This document shows positions 35,105-44,603 of a stretch of 64,000 nt of DNA, piece by piece; the stretch's first letter is position 1; each line of letters begins with the position of its first letter. The stretch is from Cryptomeria japonica (lineage: Eukaryota > Streptophyta > Pinopsida > Cupressales > Cupressaceae): positions 343,781,870 to 343,845,869 of the forward strand of contig NC_081412.1 of assembly GCF_030272615.1 (NCBI RefSeq), in the 5' to 3' direction. The position numbers and the translations under genes were made by a program. Below the pieces are notes generated by a model. That model had not been told where the DNA came from and made no database searches. It saw only the letters and a program-made list of their open reading frames with translations.

Positions 35105-36475
35105 TTACAAGCTCTTTTCAGCCTCTGCAGTTTGTTCAATAGGCTGTTCGGTTTCAACCTCTTCTATCTTTTCAAGGGCGCTCTCGAACTATTCCAGATC
35201 ATGGGTGGCATACTTAATTTCCCACTCACCATATATCTCTTCTGTCGGCCATGAAAAATTAATCACATCATCTTTATTTTTAGTCAACCTTTTCTAAGAA
35301 TTCCTCAGTTTGTTGACTTCTGAATTAAGAAAACCATAATGTGACTTAATTTTTTCTATCTCTTGTATTGTCACGACAAAGAAAGAAGTATCATCAAGAT
35401 AAATAATTCCTTTGACTCTTGCTGACAATTTGGCTTCTATCTCCTTAAGCCATATCTACTTGTCTTTTAACTGATCCGGATTAGCAAAAATTCCTGGGAG
35501 CAACTCACAAACTTGATCAGTGTATTCCTTCTTAAGCAATTTAACCCTTCTATCCACATTATCCACCTCTGTTGCCAATTGCATTAAGACCTTAGCGACA
35601 TTAGAAATGGATTTGATAATGGGATTAGCTCTTGCTTCATCACAGGATACACACATGAACTCTACATCCTACTCCCTAGGTCTCCATCTGTCAAAAATGG
35701 GTGTCAAAATTGCCTTATCTCTTCTCAGCTCATTCTATATCTCCATAATTTTTCCCACATTGTTGTAAAGCAATGAGGCATTTATCGTATATGCAAAACT
35801 GGAGATTGTGGCCCTTACCTTTTCCTCATATTTCCCTGCATATAAGGCCTGAGCCTGCTTCAGGTTTTCTAGTTCTTGGGGTGTGATCTCAATCATTTGA
35901 GAGGTGGAGGGTGCTGGAGATGGTGGAAATTCAATAATAGGGCTAGTAGGTGGAGGTCTTGCAGGAGAAGAGGAAATCATCAATGTTGAAGACTCACCTT
36001 GTTGGTGTTGTCCCATCAGTTGGCTCTGCAGCTTGGCAATGATGCTATCTTTGCCTCTTACCTCCTCCTTGGCACTGTTATAGGCCTTTAAAACTGTTTC
36101 CAACTTAATTTGGAGGGCCTCCTTCTCTTTGGCTTCCTTCTCTACCACTGCAACACTGAATTTTGCAGTTTTCAACACAGTACTTGCAGCCTCTACTACC
36201 CCTGTACTCTGCACTCTTTTTACCATCATTCCACCAAGGTAACTTGACCCTGGGGTGTCTTTGCCTTTCTTGCTCTCATTTCTCTTGAGAGACCACATGA
36301 CTAGTGCAACATTATCCTTATTGAAGGTAACCCCTTCCATGGGTTTGGTCTCTTTCCTTACTGCATCCAACACAAGGGCATCAACAATATCCCACTCTGG
36401 CAAGATAAGCACTCCAACTTGTGCTACTAGATCTCTTCCCTGCTCAGGAGTGATGGTTTTAAATTCTTCCATCAT
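35105..36475 (-). pseudogene. ORF1 second part (D 5' LTR), after the internal stop
   Basis: It starts with ATGATG at 36475, three bases after the TGA that ends the 753-codon part. The first 246 codons are open: MMEEFKTITPE, DIVDALVLDAVRKETKP, a Lys/Glu-rich helix near 95-130 and RPPPTSPIIEFPPSPAPS near 165-182. TAG at 35732-35734 interrupts; the 3' LTR has TGA at that codon. A second block (35456-35656, MCVSCDEARANPIIKS) and a last one lead to TAA at 35105-35107. It could be read through, reinitiated or dead. Confidence 0.75.
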
Positions 36476-36478
36476 CTC

Positions 36479-38740
36479 TCATTTTATTTCTTCCTCAACT
36501 GCGTCTGGATCCTTATTAGGCTGCTTTCTTGTCTCACATCTAGCATTATATCTGTCTATATGTTGTTTCCAAATGAATTGCATAAATGCTTCCGATGTGA
36601 CAAAGTTGTCATCAGCTAAAAAGGCACTACTTGCCTTTTTTATCTTTGGATCCCACTCTTGGCCTTTGAGTTCAGTGGAGGTAATATCCATTTCAGCATC
36701 AATGGGCTCTTCTGGCATCCCTTCCTCCACTTCATCATAGGTGTATGCAATTTCCCCTAAGCTTCCCAACTGCAAGAGGTGTTCAGCCGCTGCTTGTTCA
36801 TCTACTATATGGATAGGGGATTGGGATGGGGAATACAAGGGTGTATCTGATTGCACTTCCTTCCCCACCCTTTGCCTTTTTGGGCTGTCTTGGATGTCAA
36901 TGACATCTTGTATCTTCCTCTTTCCTTTGGATGTAGAGGGCTCCCCTATTGTAGGCACCAACACACTGTAACCTGATTTCTTATGCAATGTGTAATCACC
37001 AGGAGGAATTGCCTTGCTGGAAGTTAACCTGCTTAGGATTACTCTGGCCTTTTCAGGGTTGCTTTTAATCACAGCTTCCCTCTTTTCCTTTAGTGTTTGC
37101 ATTACATCTTCAAAACAAATAATCAAAAACTTTATTTTTTCTTCCAATGGGAAGAAGCTAGACAATGGGTCATAGCTAGCATCAAATTGATGCACAAAAT
37201 CCAAGGCTTTCTTGTAAGCCACCCACTTTTCTTTCCTTAATTCCTGCTCATATAAATCAAATTCATTTCTGATGAGGTCTTTAGGAAATTGGAATTGATG
37301 AGGCCTACCTCTACATGCTACCTTCTTCTTGAACACACCGTTGAAGAAGTCCTCTGGATCAGCACACCTGGACACTGCAGTAGATAAATGGTAAGGTTTG
37401 AGGAAATCCTCAAAACAATTCCAGCCTCCCTTTGTTATTATGAATTGGTGGGCTATGGTAGCTGCAGGGAAAATAGTCCCTTTGCCTCTACCTGTTAACT
37501 CTGCCTCTTGTAGGCCACCAATTTGCCTAAGGATCTCCGCTATTCCCACTTTGAGAGGGACCTGGTAAGGTAACAAAAATGGAGTACCCTTGAAACCAAA
37601 AATTCTGAAAACTGTGGAGACTGGATATAAATAAATGTCGCCCCAGTTATGAACAATCTTCATGTTCTCTGCGAATTCTTTTGGCCTTATGAATTCCAGA
37701 AGAACCTTGGGGACTCTTGGGTTATCAGAGCATAAGAGAGTTCTTATTTTGGATGCAAAATATTTATCAAACTTCAAAAAACTAGCATCCTCTCTGTCCC
37801 ATGACAACACAGTACTCCATAATTGTACTGGCATTTTTTCTCCTTCCTTTTCCTTAACCAGGTCTAGTCCACTGGCAAAATAATCACCACCTTTGAAGAG
37901 AAAAAGGTGCATTAAGAGTGAATACCATCCGAAAGGTCTGTCCACCTTTCCATTCTTTATTCCTATCAAGCCTTCATGGACAGCATCGGCGATGAAGGAG
38001 GCATAATCAAATGTGATAGCAAGAGAAGGATTCAAAATCTGGGCGATCATTAGCAAGTAATGATTTGGTGTATTTGCTTTAGCATCTTCTCCTAGGACTT
38101 GACAAAGTGCCCAATACATTCCTTTAGCCCTCAGGGTAAACATACTCAATGAGAAGGGCTCTTGTGTATTGGGTCCTACAACTGCTAACCCTCCTATTTT
38201 CACAAAAAGCTCCTTGAGAGGCCCATTCCTGAGATGACTTCTCTGTGCACTGTAAACTCGGGCTAATGATGTAAAATTTATGGGTTCTAGGAAGTTTGTG
38301 AACTCATTAAGCCCAAATGTTGTGCTTAATTCTTCAGCATTAATTTCCACAAGGGTTTTCCCATTTACATCCCGGATGCATCTTGTGACTAGATCATAGT
38401 TCAATGCCATTTGGGTTAGCAGGTCTGTATCCATGAATACCCCTGGGACTACCAATTTCCCAACATCTAGTTCCCAGATACTGTTTTGAGGGGCAGGAGA
38501 ATTTCTCATTCCAAATCCGACTTTAAACAACCCCAACCCGGACAATCCCACCTGTGGGTCTCTCAGCCAATTACCCTTGTCATACAATCCTTCTCCTATC
38601 TTCAGACGGGGAGCCCTGGGCACTAACTCTTTGGCCTTTGATGCCTGATTGGTTGTCAACGTCAACTGTTCTAAAAAATCATCACATACACTTCTTTCCA
38701 AATAAATAACCTTGCCAAAAAATTCCTTTTTAGGAGCCAT
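36479..38740 (-). CDS. LTR-encoded ORF1, intact 753-codon part (D 5' LTR)
   Basis: The longest unbroken gene in the window, lying wholly inside an LTR in the sense direction of the element. Family not recognised. It starts MAPKKEFFGK; the ATG is shared with the other D copy and nearly so with A. Residues 1-480 look globular and are conserved in A and more distantly in E (blocks LVVPGVFMDTDLL, GWYSLLMHLFLFKG, LSWDREDASFLKF, IVHNWGDIYLYPVST). Residues about 611-625 read DVIDIQDSPKRQRVG: a basic PKRQR nuclear-signal candidate beside a VIDI-plus-acidic SUMO-interaction candidate. The tail is acidic. No signal peptide or membrane segment stands out. It ends at TGA 36479-36481, followed by GAG-ATG-ATG. 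A nuclear regulatory or particle-associated role is conjecture. Confidence 0.85.
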   Translation of the reverse strand: MAPKKEFFGKVIYLERSVCDDFLEQLTLTTNQASKAKELVPRAPRLKIGEGLYDKGNWLRDPQVGLSGLGLFKVGFGMRNSPAPQNSIWELDVGKLVVPGVFMDTDLLTQMALNYDLVTRCIRDVNGKTLVEINAEELSTTFGLNEFTNFLEPINFTSLARVYSAQRSHLRNGPLKELFVKIGGLAVVGPNTQEPFSLSMFTLRAKGMYWALCQVLGEDAKANTPNHYLLMIAQILNPSLAITFDYASFIADAVHEGLIGIKNGKVDRPFGWYSLLMHLFLFKGGDYFASGLDLVKEKEGEKMPVQLWSTVLSWDREDASFLKFDKYFASKIRTLLCSDNPRVPKVLLEFIRPKEFAENMKIVHNWGDIYLYPVSTVFRIFGFKGTPFLLPYQVPLKVGIAEILRQIGGLQEAELTGRGKGTIFPAATIAHQFIITKGGWNCFEDFLKPYHLSTAVSRCADPEDFFNGVFKKKVACRGRPHQFQFPKDLIRNEFDLYEQELRKEKWVAYKKALDFVHQFDASYDPLSSFFPLEEKIKFLIICFEDVMQTLKEKREAVIKSNPEKARVILSRLTSSKAIPPGDYTLHKKSGYSVLVPTIGEPSTSKGKRKIQDVIDIQDSPKRQRVGKEVQSDTPLYSPSQSPIHIVDEQAAAEHLLQLGSLGEIAYTYDEVEEGMPEEPIDAEMDITSTELKGQEWDPKIKKASSAFLADDNFVTSEAFMQFIWKQHIDRYNARCETRKQPNKDPDAVEEEIK

Positions 38741-39380
38741 TTTGAAGATGCAAGAAAATGAATATCACTCTAAAACAATCCTGCGATAGAAGAATTATCT
38801 TACTTAGAACACCACATAAGAATTGCTACAAAAATATAAGAGAACCTAATTTTTGCTTGAAGGAAATTGCTCTGCAACTAAACCGTCTTGCTCTGGATAT
38901 GAAGGAGATAACTCTGCGTCTGCTCTTCTGCAAAATCTTTTAAAAGATATCTTCGCTTAGTAGTTAGGAAATCAAATATTTGTACTCAAGCCTTAACTGT
39001 AACATTGATTTCGCATGCTCCGGCCGTCCCTTCGAAATTGAATTCATACGAGAATTCATATTTTTCGCTCTAACAGGTCACAACATTCCTGCAAGTGTTC
39101 CATTTTGCTCTTTCGCAACTTCGTGAAGCATAACCATCGGGCAGCTTAGCCATGCAAAATAGCACCAACCGTTCGATCAAAAGAAACTTGATCGAACATT
39201 AGATTAACTGACGGCTTTTAACCTTTTTTTGGGTCCCGCTTTTTTATTGGCTGCATAATACCACGTGGCATCGAATCATTGGCCTTAAAATTCCCTTCAC
39301 ATTCTGCTTGATACTGGGCGCGTGTCTTTCTTTTATACCGACATTTCCACCTTGGCGGGCCCACACTTTCTTCTTTTGAC

Positions 39381-40440
39381 CACTTATCATCATGACACAT
39401 GGACGGTTCTTGTTCATTCTCGCTATTTCGCGGGCATAAAGAGTGAGCACTTTACCCTTGCGAAATAGCGCCAGTCGTTGGATCATCTCTGAAGTTGATC
39501 GGCATTTAATCCTCCGAGAGGGCTCTCAGGAATGGTGGGCCCGCTGACTCGTCATGAACACTTGGCATCCAGTCACCTGTGGAGCTGATTTGTCACTCTG
39601 TCATTCACCAGGAGGAAACCACGGGGGCTCCACTTTCATCTCAACAGGTCTATCTCCCACGTCATTATCATGACACGTGGACGGTTCTCGTTCATTCTCA
39701 CTATTTCGCGGGCATAAAGAGTGAGCACTTTACCCTTGCGAAATAGAGTCGGCCGTTGGATCATCTCTGAAGTTGATCGGCATTTAATCCTTCGAGAGGG
39801 CTCTCAGGAATGGTGGGCCCGCTAACTCATCACGAACACTTGGCATCCAGTCACCTGCGGAGCTGATTTGTCACTCTGTCATTCGCCAGGAGGAAACCAT
39901 GGGGGCCCCACTTTCGTCTCAACAGGTCTATCTCCCACGTCATTATCATGACACGTGGACGGTTCTCATTCATTCTCTCTATTTCGTGGGCATAAAGAGT
40001 GAGCACTTTACCCTTGTGAAATAGCGCTGGCCGTTGGATCATCTCTGAAGTTGATCGGCATTTAATCCTCTGAGAGGGCTCTCTAGAATGGTGGGCCCGC
40101 TGACTCATCACGAACACTTGGCATCCAGTCACCTGCGGAGCTGATTTGTCACTCTGTCATTTTCCAGGAGGAAACCACGGGGGCCCCACTTTCATCTCAA
40201 TAGGTCTATCTCCCACATCATTATCATGACACGTGGACGGTTCTCATTCATTCTCGCTATTTCATGGGCATAAAGAGTGAGCACTTTACCCTTGCGAAAT
40301 AGAGCTGGCCGTTGGATCATCTCTGAAGTTGAGTGGCATTTAATCCTCCGAGAGGGCTCTCAGGAATGGTGGGCCCGCTGACTCGTCACGAACACTTGGC
40401 ATCCAGTCACCTGCGGAGCTGATTTGTCACTTTGTCATTC
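39381..40440 (-). repeat. Tandem array, four units of about 278 bp, D 5' LTR
   Basis: The GACACGTGG word (GACACATGG in the first) recurs at 39394, 39672, 39950 and 40228, exactly 278 apart. Units carry the same G-box, CGCTATTTCGC / GCGAAATAGCG arms and GGTGGGCCCGCT words as the 3' LTR array, which has five units. Confidence 0.86.
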
Positions 40441-41047
40441 GCCAGAAGGAAACCACGAGGCTCCAGGTGTTATTAACAGCTGTACCTGCCAGGTCATATC
40501 CACCTGCGGCCTGACTCACCTCTGGGGCCGGCCTTTTAACCTTCAACCCGGATCTGCTGACTGTTGTGATTTGTGCCACGTGCCACCATTTTACTTGCTG
40601 CCAACAACCAGCTGGATCATCTATGTGGCATGCCATGTGGTTTTTGCTATTTTGTGGGGTATAAACTACGCGCAACTTCACCTAGCGAGATAGCGTGAGC
40701 CATGGATCCATCCACGAGATGCGCATTAGTTACTGGGCCCGCTAACTTTAGAAGAAAAGCATACAAGGCATAAATTTTTTCAAATAATCAACGTAACCGC
40801 CTAGGCAAATAACAAGGGGGGACACTTCCTACAACCTCACGACCCATAACTTAAGTGAATAAAGTAACGACAGATTAGAAACCAGAGGGTTTAAAACAAA
40901 TAAGATAGGATCTAAAAATCAAAAACCCTTAAACCCCTAAGGTCTAGAACAAGGCTGAAGCACTTGGATTTACACCCTATTCGAAAAATTCAAAAAACCA
41001 TAGCCAATCATGGGAAAAGAAAAACCCAATTTTAATCAGTGATAAAA

Positions 41048-41400
41048 CCTCCGTCACTCATTTTCAAATTAAACAAATGCTTCATAAGAAATACCTTATT
41101 TGAAGCTGAGGGTTTCTCATACAACTTAGCCAATGTTGCCATCAAATCTATAGCCATTTTTGCTTCTGTTATATTGAATGCTATAGACGATGCAAGGCAC
41201 AATTGAATGGATCCCAGTGCCTTTCTATCTAAAATGTCCCACTCTTCATCTGACATTGTGGTTACTTTCTTTTCCTTTCTTTCTAATGGCCGCCACAAAT
41301 CCTTTTGATACAAGTAATCCTCCATCTGCATTTTCCATAACTGATAATTCTGGCCGTTAAACTTTTTGACCTTGAATTTGGAATCCTCCATTGCTCCCAC
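41048..41400 (-). pseudogene. gag: Gag N-terminus of copia H
   Basis: It starts MGAMEDSKFK at 41400. The copia gag wording NGQNYQLWKMQMEDYLYQKD and KPSASNKVFLMKHLFNLKMS is clear. The frame runs to SDGG at the CCTCC duplication (41048-41052), where D interrupts; it resumes at 19809. The bases beyond (codons of the former D LTR) are not part of it. Confidence 0.9.
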
Positions 41401-41438
41401 TCAAATCTAAGAGTCCTGCCAATTTATAAAATAGCTCA

Positions 41439-41449
41439 CTCTGATACCA
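41439..41449 (-). promoter_or_regulatory. Primer-binding site of copia H
   Basis: Sense TGGTATCAGAG, the initiator tRNA-Met complement typical of plant copia elements, two bases inside the LTR end. Confidence 0.85.
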
Positions 41450-41451
41450 AT

Positions 41452-41637
41452 TGTTAGGGTTTCAAGCAGATCTGAAGCAAATATAAACTAACAATTATAT
41501 GCAAATTTAAATATAAAAGATAAAGAAATAAAACAAGACACAAATAACACAGAGATTTAACGTGGTTCACCCAGAATGGGTTATGTCCACCATACACAGT
41601 CGTCCAATCTTTCTTATTATCTAGCAAAAATAGTACA
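41452..41637 (-). repeat. 5' LTR of copia H lacking its first 211 bp
   Basis: 186 bases match the downstream part of the 397-bp 3' LTR. Its sense start TGTACTATTTTT lies flush against the CTTTC duplication, so the missing part appears absent from the integrated DNA itself. Confidence 0.8.
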
Positions 41638-44603
41638 CTTTCTAGCTTCAACCCTTTTGAGGAGAAAATCAAATTCTTGATTCTCTATTTTGAAGACCTC
41701 ATGCAGACCTTAAAAGAAAAAAGAGAGGTTATAATGCAAAATGATCCTGATAGGGTTAAGTTGGTCCTGGCTAAGCCTACCTTTGCTAAGGCTATCCCAC
41801 CTGGTGACTATGTAATGCATAAGAAGTCAAAGTACACTGTGATGATGCCAGTGACAGGTGAGCCCTCCACTTCAAGAGGGAAAAGAGCAATTGAAGATGT
41901 AATTGACATCCAAGATTCCCCTAAAAAGCAAAGAGTGGGAAAGGAAGTTGAAACTGATGAACCTCAATATTCTCCATCTCAGTCCCCTGTCCACATAGGA
42001 GATGAGCAAGTGGTGGATGAACAATTATTATAATTAGGGAGTCTCGTTGAGATTGCCTATACCTATGAGGAGACCCAAGAAGGGATGCAAGAGGAGCCAC
42101 CATGTATTGAAATTTACCTGACTGATGGTGAGCTAAGGGGCAAAGAATTAGACCTTACTGTTAGACAAGCTAGTGAAGAATTCCTGGCTGATAGTAACTT
42201 TGTTACAACAGGGGCTTTCATGAAATTTGTGTGGAAGAAGAACATGGAACAATTCAAGGCCAGATGTAAGCAGAGGAAGAGCGAACAACCTCTCAGAGAT
42301 GCAACTCAGGTAGAAGAAGAAATAAAGCAAGAAATGATGGAAGAGTTTAAGACTATCACCCCTGAGAAAGGAAGAGAGATGGTGTCTAAAGCTGATGTGT
42401 TAATCCTCCCTGAATGGGATATACCTAATGCTTTAGTTCTTGAAGTAGTGAGGAAGGAGACAAAGCCAATGGAAGGAGTGACTTTCAGCAAGGATAATGC
42501 TGCTTTAGTCATGTGGTCACTAAAAAAGGAAGAGAACAAAAGGAGGAAAAGTGCATTAGATTCTAGTCTCTTAGGAGGCATGATTGTTAAGAGAGCCCAA
42601 GATACAAGGGTAGTGGAAGCTGCAAGCACAGTTTTGGAAAGTGAAAAGTTTAGTGTGGCAGTAGCAGAGAAAGAGGCAAAAGAAAGAGCTAATCTCCAAT
42701 TGAAATTGGAGACTATCTTAGGGGCTTACAATGAGGCCAAAGGAGGGATTGCCAATAGGGACAACATTTTTACTAGACTTCAGAGTCAATTGGTAGGTCA
42801 ACACCATTCAAGTGAATCCTCTAAACTCATGATAGCCTCCTCTCTAGCAAGACCCCCTCCTACTAGTCCCATTATAGAATATCCACCTTCTCTTATGCCT
42901 TCTGGTTTCCAGCCAGCTGAAACTGTCCAACATGAGTTGGAAAAGTTGAAACAAGGTCAAGCCTTGTTTGCAAACAAGTACGAAGAAAAGGTGAAAGCCA
43001 CAATCTTGAAGTTTGTTGATTCAGTCAAGGCCTCCATTGTATACATTAATATGAAGATGATTCTAGATGTTTTGATCAAATTTAGATAGGATGAAGCCAT
43101 TTTGGAACCAATCCTTAATAAGTGGATGCCCAGAGGTAAGGAATTGGAGCTCATGTGTTCATCTCATGCAGATGCAGAGGAGAATGACATTCTAAGGTCC
43201 ACCAGTGAGTTTATAAAAGAGATAAATATTCTCTCAGAGGAAAGGGTAGGTGTAAAAAGAAAAGCCCAATTATATAGAAAAGAATATTTAGATCAGAAGT
43301 TTGAATTGTTTCTAGGGGGATTTGTAGGACCAATTTAGTTAAAAGAGGAGAAGACCTAGCTAGAAGAGTTGGACCACAAGTTGTCCTTAAGGGTTAATGA
43401 AATTATTAACACTGATGACACATCCTTATTTGTCCAAACAATTGAAGAAATTGAAAAGGTAAAATCTCATTACGGTTTCATGGAAATAGAAATTGAGTAG
43501 TTAAGAGTCACTTGGAAAAGGCTGAAAGAGATGAAACAGAAGGTTGTCAGCTTTGCTTGGCCAAGTGATGATGTTTTTTAGGAATGGAAGGATAAATATG
43601 TCGGACAGAAAGAAAATGCTCCAAAGCAGTTAGAAGAGGTTGCAACAGAACAAAAGGCAGAAGAGGTCATAGATGTTGAAAAGGACTTGTAACTGTTTCT
43701 TGGAGAGTATTGCAATTTGTAACTAACTATCTTAGGAATGTCCGAAGCTTGTATGCATCCATAATATTATAAATGGATACGAGGACTAGTAAAAGAAATC
43801 ATCACAAGAATTTGTAAAGAAACACTGCAGAAATATATCTGGGTTTTTCTAAGTTTACAGAGAATATTCTAAGTTTTGTAAGATTTTTTCAAAATGAATA
43901 TCAATATACAAATCATGAACTTTTGAGACTAGAATTTGTGTTGTCTTCTAGTGTGCTTTCACTAATTTACTGGTTTCATTTGGGCAATCTAGGGTTATTC
44001 AATTGAACATGGATTGTAATGCAGTCTTTATAGATATGTTTCTTAGCTTTCTTCTTTAGGAGGGGAATTAAATATGCAAGAAATATCTCTGTCAGTAGGT
44101 TATTTTGTTAGAGGCTTTGAATTTGATGAACACTATTTAGTTTAACAAGGAAGGACTCTTATGTATGTCAGGCACGCATGGGGTTGATAGAAGCCAAAGT
44201 GATGAGATGTATGGAGATGTTTAATTGTGAAATCCTTGTTTTATTTAGATGACTCTATAGCCTGGATAAGGCACTGGTATCATTTGTAGTTCTCTTTCTG
44301 TATCTCTTGAAGATCAATACTAAAAATGAGCATAAGCTTTTCATTATTTTTTCAGTTTATGTTGAGGCGATAAGATCCATTGGCTTTTTGGACATTGGTT
44401 TACTATGGATCTTGTTTGAAAGTGTGAAATTATTCATAGAAGGTATACCCACCTGAACTTTGGATAAGTTGAAAGTGTAGAAGGTTCTTGAAACCTTGTC
44501 ATATGTTGCTCTGAGGTTCTTTTTCTTTGATCTCTTTGTTTGCAGAAAGAGTTATTATTTTCTTACAAGGGATAAGAGGGGAAATCAGAATTTGAGAACA
44601 ATA
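41638..44603 (+). repeat. 3' LTR of gypsy A, right part (after the copia H insertion)
   Basis: It begins with the second CTTTC (41638-41642) and continues the LTR seen at 1950-4904. It ends GAGAACAATA at 44603 (CA mutated to TA). The bases after ORF1 (43693-44603) match 3995-4904 and hold no visible gene. Confidence 0.9.
41643..43692 (+). pseudogene. LTR-encoded ORF1, copy in the A 3' LTR (second part)
   Basis: Continues the gene cut at 15687. It contains DVIDIQDSPKKQRVG (near 41895-41940) and a 334-codon open segment (42085-43089). At the internal-stop site seen in D it reads AAG-CAA-GAA-ATG-ATG, open, unlike the other three copies. TAG at 43087, a TAG near 43336 and one at 43579 follow. 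It ends at TAA 43690-43692. The proline-rich segment ARPPPTSPIIEYPPS is retained. Confidence 0.8.

Larger units (their letters stand above)
19810..41047 (-). mobile_element. Gypsy element D (minus strand), structurally complete with protein-coding LTRs
   Basis: This is the best-preserved gypsy copy, about 21.2 kb, flanked by CCTCC. The sense 5' LTR is 41047-34165 (6,883 bp), the interior 34164-26975 (7,190 bp) and the 3' LTR 26974-19810 (7,165 bp). LTRs start TGTTATCACTG (TTTTATCACTG in the 5' copy, one substitution) and end GAAGACAACA. The interior order is PBS, gag, protease, added RNase H, reverse transcriptase, degenerate RNase H, integrase. Each LTR holds a full ORF1. Sampled LTR difference is about 3 in 130 bases, less than in A, as its inner position predicts. 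The LTR length difference (282 bp) equals one unit of the tandem array. Confidence 0.93.
34165..41047 (-). repeat. 5' LTR of gypsy D (6,883 bp)
   Basis: In sense: an upstream region of 2,307 bases with four tandem units, ORF1 (38740-35105), then 940 bases without a recognisable gene (35104-34165). It ends GAAGACAACA directly before the PBS. The outer end reads TTTTATCACTG where the 3' LTR has TGTTATCACTG. The CCTCC duplication follows at 41048. Confidence 0.93.
15688..41637 (-). mobile_element. Copia element H (minus strand), split by gypsy D
   Basis: A Ty1/copia element inserted in the A 3' LTR with a 5-bp CTTTC duplication. In sense order: 5' LTR remnant (41452-41637), PBS (41439-41449), gag start (41048-41400), then the D insertion, then gag end, protease, integrase, reverse transcriptase and RNase H (16250-19809), polypurine tract and 3' LTR (15688-16084). 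The domain order with integrase before reverse transcriptase defines the superfamily. The gag wording (KVKKFNGQNYQLWKMQMEDY) resembles Tork/Tnt1-like elements; clade placement is tentative. All domains carry stops. Confidence 0.9.
1..44603 (+). mobile_element. Gypsy element A (plus strand), left end outside window, interrupted by copia H
   Basis: This is a Ty3/gypsy LTR retrotransposon. The visible parts are most of the 5' LTR (1-4904), the interior (4905-12120) and a 3' LTR split by a copia insertion (12121-15687 and 41638-44603). The 3' LTR opens with TGTTATCACTG. Both LTRs close with TTTGAGAACAA followed by CA (5') or TA (3'). Base 1 matches about base 13746, so the window starts roughly 1.6 kb into the 5' LTR. 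The interior encodes gag, protease, added RNase H, reverse transcriptase, degenerate RNase H and integrase, all with disabling stops. A lies inside the ORF1 of element E, because E coding resumes directly at 44604. The left TSD is out of view, so the right-hand candidate GTAGG (44604-44608) cannot be confirmed. LTR copies differ by about 5 in 120 bases in one sampled stretch. Confidence 0.9.

Noticed and set aside
36479-38740. ORF1 as a captured host gene or an envelope-like protein
   Set aside because: No signal peptide, membrane segment or recognisable host domain was seen, so no such function is claimed.
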